Shown: positions 1 through 10,153 of the stretch, piece by piece
How the letters are laid out: each line of letters opens with the position of its first letter
Numbering within the stretch: the first letter of the stretch is position 1
Assembly (NCBI GenBank): GCA_023634235.1
Contig: JAMKCF010000002.1
Location: 7,448,722 to 7,512,721 of the forward strand
Length of the DNA stretch: 64,000 nt
Direction of reading: 5' to 3'
Origin: Pisaster brevispinus
Lineage: Eukaryota > Echinodermata > Asteroidea > Forcipulatida > Asteriidae
The notes under the pieces: model-generated
What the model was told of the DNA's origin: nothing
Databases searched by the model: none
Seen by the model: only the letters and a program-made list of their open reading frames with translations
Position numbers and translations under genes: made by a program

Positions 1-339
1 ATCTCTCCAATGGGTGACTAGAGGTTTTAACATTTTGATAAAAAGAAGAGGAGCAGACGAAAGCCCAAATGGAAGAACAGTAAACTCGAAATATCTAACA
101 CGACCTTTGATCTCCCAGGAAAAACCCAGATATTTTGTATCTACTGCTGAAATGTCAATATGGTGGTACCCTGACTTCAAATCGAAAGAGAAAAGAAGTG
201 CATTTTTGTAATATATTGCAAGCCAATTTTCCAGTCTTCCAGCTCAAATTTTGCCTTTTGTACGAATTTGTTCAATCTGCTCAAATCTGCTTCAACCTCC
301 TTTTCCCAGATTCTTGATAAGCTACTGACAGGGGACTCA

Positions 340-952
340 CTACGTAAGAAGGGCTTGACATTTTATTAATCCTATTGGAACAAGCAATTCTTGGATAGAT
401 TGAGTTACAAACAATTGCTCATTTATAGCCGAATTGTTGTTACGATGATGCATGGGAGGTGGGTTCTCGATAAATGGAATTCTGTATCCTCCATTTATTA
501 CTGACATAATCATTGGTGAAGTGCCACTATTATTCCAAAATCTAGAGTGGTGTTTTAATCTCCCTTTGACTGACAGATTGTCAGATTTTTGATCTTTCGT
601 CTCACATAACTCATAGCCACACCGTACCTTCAGCACATCTCCAAACTTTTGCTCTAGATTTGAGAACTTAAGGCAAAGTGGAGGGTCCTGAAGCGAGGCC
701 TGTAGAGGTTGCATTGGTGGTTGGATTGACTGGGAAACTTGACATTGTGCTCGGGAGGGTGATGGCCGCGGTTCGCTGTGAGAGGGGCACTTGCCATGGG
801 GTGACTCTATTGTGGAAATTGGTGTACCCAATAGATGGTGCTGCCTTAGCCCTTGGCTTAACCCTGGAATACATGGTGTCGATGTTATATGGGCACTCTC
901 TTGACCAGTGGCCGGGTTGTCTGCAGTTGTAGCATATGTCAGAAGTTGGCAT
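340..952 (-). pseudogene. DIRS-like retrotransposon fragment: zinc knuckle plus start of reverse transcriptase
   Basis: Two overlapping frames on the minus strand together show a gag/pol junction. The first (about 952-668) starts with a CCHC zinc knuckle, CYNCRQPGHWSREC (C-x2-C-x4-H-x4-C). The second (831-340) carries GYRIPF, PPP, RNNNSA and IQELL, the arrangement seen just ahead of the reverse transcriptase palm in DIRS-type (tyrosine recombinase) retrotransposons. No catalytic RT motif, RNase H or recombinase follows, so the copy is truncated at its 3' side, and the change of frame shows decay. The class is inferred from motif order; another retroelement class with a similar N-terminal RT extension is possible. 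Confidence 0.55.
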
Positions 953-1250
953 GCCTATTGATATTCAAGACAAAAAAATAAAGAAAACAACAGCAGGAGA
1001 CAGCAGGAGGAAAACAAACAAAAACCTTTGAAATTGAAAAGTATCTTGTGTAAACTTGAGTGAAACCAAACAAGTATAAGCTAGAAGTACGTAAGCAGAA
1101 ACACTCAGCGCATCAGCAGAACGGCCTGAACGAATTCCTTCCATGCTACAGCGCTACTTAAATAGGATCACGCTTCAGTCCGCTGATTTGAATATGCCGC
1201 ACCCTATCAAGTGATAAACGTAGCGGGACGTGGAGCGCCCTAGTTATAAG

Positions 1251-2068
1251 TTATCCAACCGAATAAAACCACATTTTTAAGAGTTTGGTAAAAATACGAG
1301 GAGCACAAGCAAGACCATTGGGTAGGCAAGTGTATTGGAACACGGTGTCGTTCCATAAGAACCTCAAATATTTCCGATGTTCCTGTGCGATTGGCACAGT
1401 GTAGTAAGCGTCTCGTAAATCAATAGATGCCATGTAGCAGTCTCTAGAAATTAAAATAATAGCAGACTGCAAAGTTTCCATCTGAAAATGGTGATTTTTT
1501 ACAAACTTGTTTAATGCTTTTAAATTTAGGATCATCCTGAATGACCCGTCCTTCTTTGGACGCACAAAAATATTCGAAATAAAATCTCCACATTCCCGTG
1601 TGGTTTTCTCTATCACTCCTTTATTCAAGAGTTTTTCTAGTTCCAGAACAATTATTATATGTTGCTCCTTTGCATCACGTTTATACTGTTTTGGTTCTTT
1701 CCATTGACAAGGTTGCCTTTCAAATTCAATAAGTAATCCTTGAACTATGTCAAGTATGGTGGGGTCTGAAGTTAGTTGTCTCCACTTTGGGAGAAAAGAC
1801 TTCAGTCTTCCTGCTACACAAGGTTTTGCTTGTACTCTATTGTCAATAACAATGCTCACCTTGATTAAATCATATGAGGAATTTACTGGCGTCCTAGCCC
1901 TTTTCTTCCTCCTCGACGTGTTGCATAACTGCCCCTCTGATAATTTGTGGTGTATCGCCTGTTTTTTGACGACGAACCCCGAGTTGCACTGTGCTGGTTC
2001 TTAGGGTAATTTTGCCCTTTGTACGCGTTCCATGTTGTACGATGAAACGTGTACACAACACAGTGCAC
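1251..2068 (-). pseudogene. DIRS-like reverse transcriptase fragment
   Basis: A minus-strand ORF (1859-1251, about 200 aa) reads through GRLKSFLPKW, then VRPKKDGSFRMILNLKALN, then ASIDLRDAYYTVPI and finally LPNGLACAPRIFTKLLK. These are RT fingers and palm motifs up to the substrate-binding box, in the order of DIRS-type elements. It stops before the YxDD box, so it is a dead truncated copy. A short Arg/Gly/Ser-rich ORF just upstream (2068-1883) is probably the preceding part of the same polyprotein. It lies next to the zinc-knuckle fragment at 340-952, in the same orientation, but the two overlap in RT content, so they are separate insertions or a rearranged copy. Confidence 0.65.
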
Positions 2069-2134
2069 ACAGTAGTAGACTTTGAAGAGCGCTAGAACGG
2101 TTACGTCTGATCCTCAGCTGGGTTTAAAGCACAA

Positions 2135-2768
2135 ATGATCTTGCTGGGCGGTGAGCGCTATCTCATGTGATAACTGAGTTACGTCATATTGGTGACGTAG
2201 AATCTGTCTTCGTGGTTACAATTTGATCTCTTCTCCTAACTTGCTTACATACGACTACATGCATGGTTTCACTATTTCCTCTCTTTAAACAAACAGAATA
2301 ATAGTGCTTGTTACAAAAATATAATAAATATTAACATTTGAAAAGTCATTCAATATTTTAATAGGGAGACCTACAAATTTGTTACTGCATTTTATATGGT
2401 GTAATCCAGATTGATTGTGACCCTATAGTTGCTTTTGAGGCAGAATAATTTATGATCTTGCTGGGCGGTGAGCGCTATCTCATGTGATAACTGAGTTACG
2501 TCATATTGGTGACGTAGAATCTGTCTTCGTGGTTACAATTTGATCTCTTCTCCTAACTTGCTTACATACGACAACATGCATGGTTTCACTATTTCCTCTC
2601 TTTAAACAAACAGAATAATAGTGCTTGTTACAAAAATATAATAAATATTAACATTTGAAAAGTCATTCAATATTTTAATAGGGAGACCTACAAATTTGTT
2701 ACTGCATGATATATGGTGTAATCCAGATTGATTGTGACCCTATAGTTGCTTTTGAGGCAGAATAATTT
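2135..2768. repeat. 317-bp tandem duplication, two copies
   Basis: The block 2135-2451 is repeated almost base for base at 2452-2768. Both copies begin ATGATCTTGCTGGGCGG and end in GAGGCAGAATAATTT. I see only a few differences (ACGACTAC against ACGACAAC; CATTTTATATG against CATGATATATG), so the duplication is recent. No coding frame is shared. Confidence 0.95.
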
Positions 2769-3247
2769 GGGAGAGAGGTCTCGGCTTTCGTTGTACTCTG
2801 GTATCATATAATTTCTTCGCAAGTCTGCAACTACAAGTATAAGAGACGAAAGAAAAAAGTAGTAGGCCTACATGATGTTTCGTCTTCCACCAGAATGTGA
2901 ATAACAGCAAAACTTAAAGTATTTCACAAGTGTAGAATATTTCTACATATAGTGACGTAAGGCTATATGGGCGGATGCAGTCAAATTGTAGAAGGGTGCT
3001 ATTCATGGCGGTTTCATTGGCAAAAGGTGTTTTTCAAATTCCAAAATATTTTTCTTTCCCCTTGCTACACAATCAACAGATTTTCTCTGCCAAAAGACAA
3101 AACAATCTTACAGACCCTACATCAGTGGATCCTTATTAAACACGTAGTCATTGTCAAAGTCACACAGCCTATATGTAGTGGAATCAAACACTGAGACAAT
3201 GACTGAACAATTTTAGGAAAACCTTATTTACCGGAGTGTCCCCTAAG

Positions 3248-4184
3248 TATGGTGGCCCTGAAGGGACATCGCATATCGCAAACGTGTGCGCATACGTATG
3301 CGATGTCGCGAAATAAATCGCGAATATGTGCGCACACGTATGCAATGTCGTGAAACAATTCGCAAATATGTGCGCACACGTGTGCAATGTCGTGAAACAA
3401 TTCGCGAATATGTGCGCACACGTTTGCGAATTCATTTGCAATGTCGTGAATTTTATTGCATACCTTGTCGCATACCTTTCAATAAAATTCCTAATGAACT
3501 GGGGAGTTGTAGCAGCTAGTCTGGAATCGAGACGTACAAATAGATCAAATAGGGTCTGACTAATTTACCTTCAAGCGCACGCTGTTCCTCACGCTTTCCT
3601 AATAAGTGAATAACTATTATACTAACCATTGTACCGGTGCTCATTTTAGTGAGAATAGTCCGACGATTGTTTGCATGGACCTTTTGTTTAGTGATACTAT
3701 GCTGTACCATCACCATGTGGCTGGCCGGCTAGACATGGCCACACTAAAATGTACCTGCCTGGTACCCAAGCTCCTGCCTCAGAAGTATCTTTGGTATACA
3801 AAATGGGACCGGGCCACTTGCGTACTCCCTAGGTTACTAACAAATTGCCCGCAAAATGACACAACCCCAAAGGTATGCGACAAGGTATGCAATAAAATTC
3901 ACGACATTGCAAATGAATTCGCAAACGTGTGCGCACATATTCGCGAATTGTTTCACGACATTGCACAAGTGTGCGCACATATTCGCGAATTGTTTCACGA
4001 CATTGCAAACGTGTGCGCACATATTCGCGAATTGTTTCACGACATTGCACACGTGTGCGCACATATTCGCGAATTGTTTCACGACATTGCATACGTGTGC
4101 GCACACATTCGCGATAAATTTCGCGATATCGCATACGTATGCGCACACGTTTGCAATATGCGATGTCCCTTCAGGGCCACCATA
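3248..4184. mobile_element. Foldback transposon with 42-bp repeats in both arms
   Basis: The left arm (3248-3479, 232 bp) and right arm (3869-4184, 316 bp) are reverse complements. Both outer ends read TATGGTGGCCCTGAAGGG inward and both inner ends read GTCGCATACCTTT. Each arm contains 42-bp tandem units built on GTGCGCACA and TTCGCGAA palindromes. The right arm is longer by exactly 84 bp, two units. The direct repeat CCTAAG flanks the element on both sides (3242-3247 and 4185-4190), as expected for a target-site duplication. The central spacer (about 390 bp) has no recognisable gene. Because 42 is divisible by 3, the arms are open in several frames on both strands; those ORFs are not credible proteins. 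The layout resembles the foldback (Tu-type) elements described from sea urchins. Confidence 0.85.
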
Positions 4185-4454
4185 CCTAAGTGCTACAAAT
4201 CGAGAGAGGCTAAAGTGCATTCCACCTTCGAAAACTTTAACAACTTCAAAAAACTTTACGAATGGTATTTAGTCTTTCAGCAGGGGTTATTTACAATAAT
4301 GAATTGAAAAACACCTTTGCCAAAACCATATGAAATACAGTGAAAAATGTGTTGGTCACCCTAAACAAATATTGAATGAATCTTCATATTTTAATATTAA
4401 TGTTATTTTCTACTATAAGTATTCTGTATGTTTATAAAAAGAAGAGTGAAACCA

Positions 4455-4517
4455 TGCGACGGGCGACGGCACATGCGACGCGACGGCACAGGCGACGCGA
4501 CGGCACGACCGACGCAC
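4455..4517. repeat. Short GC-rich tandem repeat
   Basis: GCGACGGCACA-type units are repeated about five times in a otherwise AT-rich surround. No coding signal was seen. Confidence 0.6.
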
Positions 4518-4811
4518 ATTTGTCGTCTTTAGAACACCAGATTTGTCACATAGTCGTTAATTAAAGTGCAAGTACATGGCCTGGAATAACTCATAGTTAA
4601 ACTTTTTTTAAACAATTTGTGTCTTATAGGTAACTAAAATTAATTTGAAAAGTTGTGTTTTTTGACCAACCAAATACTTCGAGCCATGGGTTTTCTACAC
4701 ACATACAAAAGCAATATCTGTTCCGACTATGTCTGAACAACTAATAAAATATTTATACTTGTACAGCCCCTGTAAGTGCAAGTAGCTTCGAAAAAATTAC
4801 GAAATCCATAT

Positions 4812-4901
4812 TGTAAACGACGTCTACACGTTTTCTCAGCATATTGTAAATGACGTCTACACGTTTGCTCAGCTGACAGCTAGCTGAGAAAATGTGTAGA
4901 C
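4812..4901. repeat. Direct repeat and imperfect hairpin
   Basis: The string GACGTCTACACGTTT occurs twice (about 4818 and 4852). The second copy pairs with AAATGTGTAGAC at 4890-4901 to form a hairpin of about 20-bp arms around TGACAGCTAGC. Confidence 0.6.
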
Positions 4902-5195
4902 CACTAGGGAATTGGCGTTACTCTAAAATAATATATCTCTAAATTTCTGGAAAGGTTTTTAGCTTTGAAAAAAGTATGAAATCAACATTACAAAGGACAC
5001 CTTTTTTAACGTACGTCACGATTCAGTCCACTCGAATTAAATCTAATAGTAAAAATGGTATCGCTGGGTTTTAAAATATCACGAGACGAGAGTATTATTT
5101 GCAAAACAGGGTTGCGTTTGATTAGCTTCCTCGAATCGACCCAGCACTCCCTCCGGTGCGTTCGACTAGCTCTGACGTCATTCTCAGCTCACCTA

Positions 5196-5243
5196 GGTCA
5201 GCCCCAAGTGCCCTGCCTGTGGTGCAGGTCACTGGGGCTGACC
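5196..5243. repeat. Stable hairpin
   Basis: GGTCAGCCCCAAGTG (5196-5210) pairs with CACTGGGGCTGACC (5230-5243) apart from one bulged A. GACGTCA motifs lie on both sides (about 5174 and 5252). No transcript was identified. Confidence 0.7.
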
Positions 5244-5353
5244 AAAATGCACGACGTCACTTTCTCAATGGCCTTTATTTTGTTTTGTAATTCAGTAAAC
5301 ACTTTCAGGAAGTTGACACACATTTCACCCTTAAAACAGCAAATTTGTGAGCA

Positions 5354-5730
5354 TTAAAGGCAAAGTATACCTTTGGTTTTGGAACCGTTTGATTGTTTTA
5401 ATCTATGTAAATGTAGGTATATACAATAAAACTAACCTGTGAAAATTTCACTTCAAAAGGTGGTCGCGTTTTTGAGATATCACCGAAAAACCGAGCAAAT
5501 TCCATGCAGGAAGAATATTCCCTATAGGAATAAACGATCTGGAAAGCGTTACGACCGTAACGCTTCTCAGATTCAATAAAAAGTGATATATTTTTCCATA
5601 ACCGCAGTACTTCGAAGTGAAAAGTTTCTCAAAATGCATTATACTATCCAAAGCTTCTGTACTTCTTACAAAGTAAGTTGTTATTGCCATTAATTTTCAG
5701 ACTCATTACCAAACGTATACAGACCCTTTG
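5354..5730. repeat. Dispersed MITE-like repeat (sea-star type)
   Basis: It begins TTAAAGGCAAAGTATACC and ends near GTATACAGACCCTTT. Internally it shares landmarks with the repeat at 37855-38222: CCTGTGAAAATTT, TTTCTCAxAATG followed by TTATACTATC, and AAGTAAGTT. It looks like a diverged member of the same non-autonomous family. Family identity is from memory. Confidence 0.55.
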
Positions 5731-7380
5731 AGTATTTATTTTTTTATTCAAAGACAAGTACTTTGGTATCAAGGTGGCCTCGTAAAATAATTTAACGTTG
5801 CAGTTTTACCTTTAGAATAATTATTTTATGATGTTTTCGTGAATCCACGGACGAAAGGCAAAAAATGAAAGTAGTTCTGTGTTGGCTATCCCAAGACGCA
5901 TTGGTGTAAATGCTGGGGGGAGTTGGCGATCGATTAGTTTACGTCAGGAGCTCAAAACCCGGGAAGCTAATCGAACGCACCCATTGTGTCTGCGTAAGTC
6001 AAGCAACATTGTGACCTACATGTGTAAAACGATTTCTTCGGTGATACTGAAAGCTAACTGCTAAATATCATTCTAAAGACTTTATTTTCTCTGTTCGTCC
6101 CTACAATAACATTGCGTGTGCAGGGCGTGCCTACAATTCACCATTTGTTATGAATTAACTAAATTACACAATCACAAATATTAATGAACTTTGATTTATC
6201 ATTATCGTTAACAAAATAATATTTTAAAATAATATATCTCATTGAAAGATAACAATGTGTCATTAGCAATTATCTTCGAAAGCTCCCACACCTCCACACA
6301 GCAAATCTTAAATACAATAAAGAAAAAACAGTAAATAAATAAATAATATTGTTAAAGGAAACAGTAATCAGTCCAACTGCATGATATTCAATAAACTAGA
6401 TACGTCTTACTATTTAGGATTTGAAAGTATGTCTTTCATGTTCAGTAAAAGGGAAATAATGGATAATATTAACATTTATAACGAAATTCTCATGTGACGT
6501 TAAATGAATCCAAATATGAACTGCATGGATTTTGTACAAAAATACCCCCCTATATTTCACATACAATCAGTTTTAGAAAATATATGACCTTAGTTCTTGC
6601 TGTATGTATGAAGTTATGAAATGTGTATATGATATGAGCTCACTTATCTTTAAAGCCCGCCTTGTCTCTCTGCTCTATTCTATGTTTTTTTATTTGGTCC
6701 GCATTAAAAATACAGATAGTTGCAACTGGAAATATTAAAATCACAAAACAGCACTGTAAAACAACCAAAGTAGAAACAATAAAGATTAAATACAAAGTAT
6801 ACAGAAAATATAGTAAAACGTACAATTGTTACTTACAATTTATAACATACAAGTGCGAACTTAAACGTTTTACAATTTCAAAGGGTTTACAAATTGCGAA
6901 CCATTTTTTTTCTTCTTCTTCTTAAAAAGTACAAACGTTGGTTAGCTTTACTGTATATCAACGTAGTTTCCTATTCCATTTCAGTTTATCATCCACCACA
7001 GTACCAAGATACATGTACTTATATTCATTGACTCTTTCTACGATGTTGTTATTGATAGTGAATGGTTCATATGTCTCAGCACCTTGCCGAAAGTCAAAAA
7101 TCATCTTTTTAGTTTATTGTATACTTATCAAGAGGTAGTGGCTATCACACTCGTTCTATTAAAGTCCACTGGTGCCGAATTTAAAAATGCAGACAAGTGC
7201 ACTTTTTCAATTCCTGGGATCGAACAAATGCTTAAAATGGGTCGATACAATAAAAAGATTCCATCAAAATTTACCCCGTCATTTTCCCTTATGGTTTATT
7301 ACTTGTTTTGGTCAATATTTATAAATAATAATGAGTTCTCCGCAGCATTAACAAAATCCTGGATCCGCGTCTGATTTTAA
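5731..7380. other. No gene seen
   Basis: AT-rich sequence with only short ORFs on both strands. I found no conserved domain, splice-bounded exon or clear repeat. Confidence 0.5.
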
Positions 7381-7382
7381 GG

Positions 7383-7455
7383 GGGTGAACGAAGGTGCTG
7401 AACCTGCGACCTCCTGATGAACGCACAGGTGCTTTACCAACTGAGCTATTTTGTT
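7383..7455 (-). repeat. tRNA-like sequence, probably a SINE head or decayed tRNA
   Basis: On the minus strand the sequence reads TAGCTCAGTTGGTAAAGCAC, a good A box, then TCAGGAGGTCGCAGGTTCAGC, close to an anticodon 3' arm plus a weakened B box. The acceptor stem does not pair and position 33 of the anticodon loop is not T. It is therefore not a functional tRNA gene. Confidence 0.45.
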
Positions 7456-7685
7456 AATATCCCTGTTAGGGGTGTAAGTCAGAAGTCAGAAATATTAATT
7501 TAATGAAATATCGGTACATTTTTTAATTTAAAAAGGCTGCAAGGACTCAAGAGAATTTAAGACCATAATTACACTCTTGGCAAAGGACTTAGATTTTCAG
7601 ATGGTCCCCAACTTTCCTTCAAATTTAAGTAAAATAGGCCTAAAAAAGCAAACATTAGGTGTGTCCAAACAGTGGTATGGTAGAG

Positions 7686-10153
7686 TTAATCGTTGATCCC
7701 CCCAAATTCTAAGACAAGGTCATCAATGAATTGTTCTTGTGCTGGGCATTGCTGGGAAGGTTCCCCAAAATCACCGAAGAAAAACTCAAGACACTCATCA
7801 TAATACGCAAGCTGAGGCGCTGCCGGCTGTGTGGTGGTCATGCTATTTTCCGAACAACCAACCAATGTATCGAGAGCACGATCAAGTTCGTCAAACTTTT
7901 CTCCATCGTAGCTTTCGTTCATGTAGCAAATACAACCCCGGTTAAGTTCTTCTTCAAAATTTGGAGGGAAGCCTGTTCCAAATGTTGCGTTAAATTCTTG
8001 GTAGAGTTGTTGTGCGCAGGGGCACGTGGTATTCCAGTCATCGGGATGATCTATGCCGAGTTCAAGTACATCAAGACAAACCTCAAAATACAGCAGTGTC
8101 TCCTTATCAGGACATACAAACCCATCAGTTAAATTATTGGAAAGGGGTAAAGATTCGTTATAAAGGTCAAATAAGCAACAGACGAAACGCGGGAATGGAA
8201 AATCATGGACAAATCCACAACGGTCGGTATAGGGCAGCTCACGGACACTGTCACCTTTGACCCTGTCACCAAAATCACTTGGATCGTAACAGAGGCAGTC
8301 CGGTGGTGTTTCTGTACCGAAAGTTTCATTAAGCATACCAATGAAAGAATCCCAACAGGGGCAACCAAGGTTATCGTCATCATTCAAACCCGAGTAAAAA
8401 TGAAAACAATTTTCAAGATCATAGTAGTCCACATCTGGACAGACAAATTCATCCGGGTACATAACTGCTGAGTCAGAACTGTCGTTTTTGTAGAGACAAT
8501 AGAGAAAGCGTGGAACTGGAAAGTCGCTGTAACATTCCCGGCCTTCGCTAATAAACAGTGTGCGATTGTGAAGATGGTTAAAACTATCATCAACGCTACG
8601 ACGACGACGTTTCTTCCCACAACCGCAGTCCCCTCCATCAGCTTCTCCAAATATTGAATTAAACTCCTGAGACAAACTATAGAATGAGGGACAGCTGCTG
8701 TTAACACCACAAACACCACTTGTATTACCATAGCTAACAATGACGTCACTGCCAGTGTGAAATTCGTAGCAAATGGCAAGCCAGTGTAGTTTATCGCTCT
8801 CAGGACATTGGAACCCACCAGAAAGATTGTAACCAGATGTTTTGATATTGTCTAGGCACTCGATGAAGTTTGGGTATGGAAAAGAAGACGGAGGATCACC
8901 TGTACCAAAGGTGTCGTTAAGTTTGTCATAAAGATTGTCTACATTGAGACATTGGGCATCTAAAGCTTCTTCTGAATCACATCCATAATAAAAATGAAGG
9001 TATTCGCATTCGTCCAAAAAAATTAAGGTTTCATTGTCAGGACAAACTTTGCCGTCTGTAAGATTTACTGGACCTGGCTCATCAATTTTATCTAAACAGT
9101 AACCGAAATTGGGAAATGGGTAATCATCATTTCCAAATAGGCGTTTACATTTGCCGGCATGAACCCTTATTATTTGGTAAGAATAGTTGTGATACTCATA
9201 GCGGCGACAATTTAAAAGCGGTATTTCAGTTGTTGAAATTGTGGTATACATTTCCGTGGTAGTTGGTGCGTCAGTGGTTGTTGACATTTCTTTTGTTGTA
9301 GACATTTCGGTGGTGGTTGGTGTGTCAGTGGTTGTTGACATTTCATTTGTTGTAGATATTTCTGTGGTGGTTGGTGCGTCAGTGGTTGTTGACATTTCTT
9401 TTGTTGTAGACATTTCGGTGGTGGTTGGTGTGTCAGTGGTTGTTGACATTTCTTTTGTTGTAGATATTTCTGTGGTGGTTGGTGTGTCAGTGGTTGTTGA
9501 CATTTCTTTTGTTGTAGATATTTCTGTGGTGGTTGGTGTGTCAGTGGTTGTTGACATTTCATTTGTTGTAGATATTTCTGTGGTGGTTGGTGCGTCAGTG
9601 GTTGTTGACATTTCATTTGTTGTATATATTTCTGTGGTGGTTGGTGTGTCAGTGGTTGTTGACATTTCTTTTGTCGTAGACATTTCCGTGGTGGTTGGTG
9701 TGACAGTGGTTGTTGACATTTCTTTTGTTGTAGACATTTCTGTGGTGGTTGGTGTGTCAGTGGTTGTTGACATTTCTTTTGTTGTAGATATTTCTGTGGT
9801 GGTTGGTGGGTCAGTGGTTGTTGACATTTCTTTTGTTGTAGACATTTCGCCGGTGGTTGGTGGGTCAGTGGTTGTGAACATTTCTTTTGTCGTAGACATT
9901 TCGGTGGTGGTTGGTGCGTCAGTGGTTGTTGACATTTCATTTGTTGTAGATATTTCTGTGGTGGTTGGTGTGTCAGTGGTTGTTGACATTTCATTTGTTG
10001 TAGACATTTCTGTGGTGGTTGGTGCGTCAGTGGTTATTGACACTTCTTTTGTTGTAGACATTTCGGTGGTGGTTGGTGTGTTGGTGGTTATTGGCGTGTC
10101 TTTTGTTGAAGACATTACTATGGTGGTTGGTGCGTTGGTGGTTGTTACTTCAT
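7686..10153 (-). CDS. Mucin gene exon 9: mucin repeats and cysteine-rich units, stop codon
   Basis: A single 2468-nt terminal exon. It begins after TTTTGTTTTTCAG, phase 1; the in-frame ATG in the pyrimidine tract is not the start. The first third is Thr/Ser/Pro repeats of 18 residues. Below about 9240 it changes to an acidic, Cys- and aromatic-rich region with at least four copies of a unit recognisable by FPxPxFxxCL, then LTDGxVCPDxETL, a C-rich middle, and EFNxTFGTGxPP. Many N-x-S/T glycosylation sites are visible. A basic run GKKRRRRS (8594-8618) is a strong furin-type cleavage site. The chain ends without a membrane anchor. I do not recognise the Cys-rich unit as a named domain. Confidence 0.88.

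Noticed and set aside
3606..4307. 233-codon ORF with a repeated His/Cys-rich peptide
   Set aside because: It runs through 42-bp foldback arm repeats that are open on both strands in several frames.
7383..7455. Functional tRNA gene
   Set aside because: No acceptor pairing, weakened B box and a bad anticodon loop.
9212..9994. Minus-strand Gln/Pro/Cys repeat ORF
   Set aside because: Alternative frame of the same mucin repeat; the Thr/Ser frame is the one joined to the Cys-rich domain and to upstream exons in phase.
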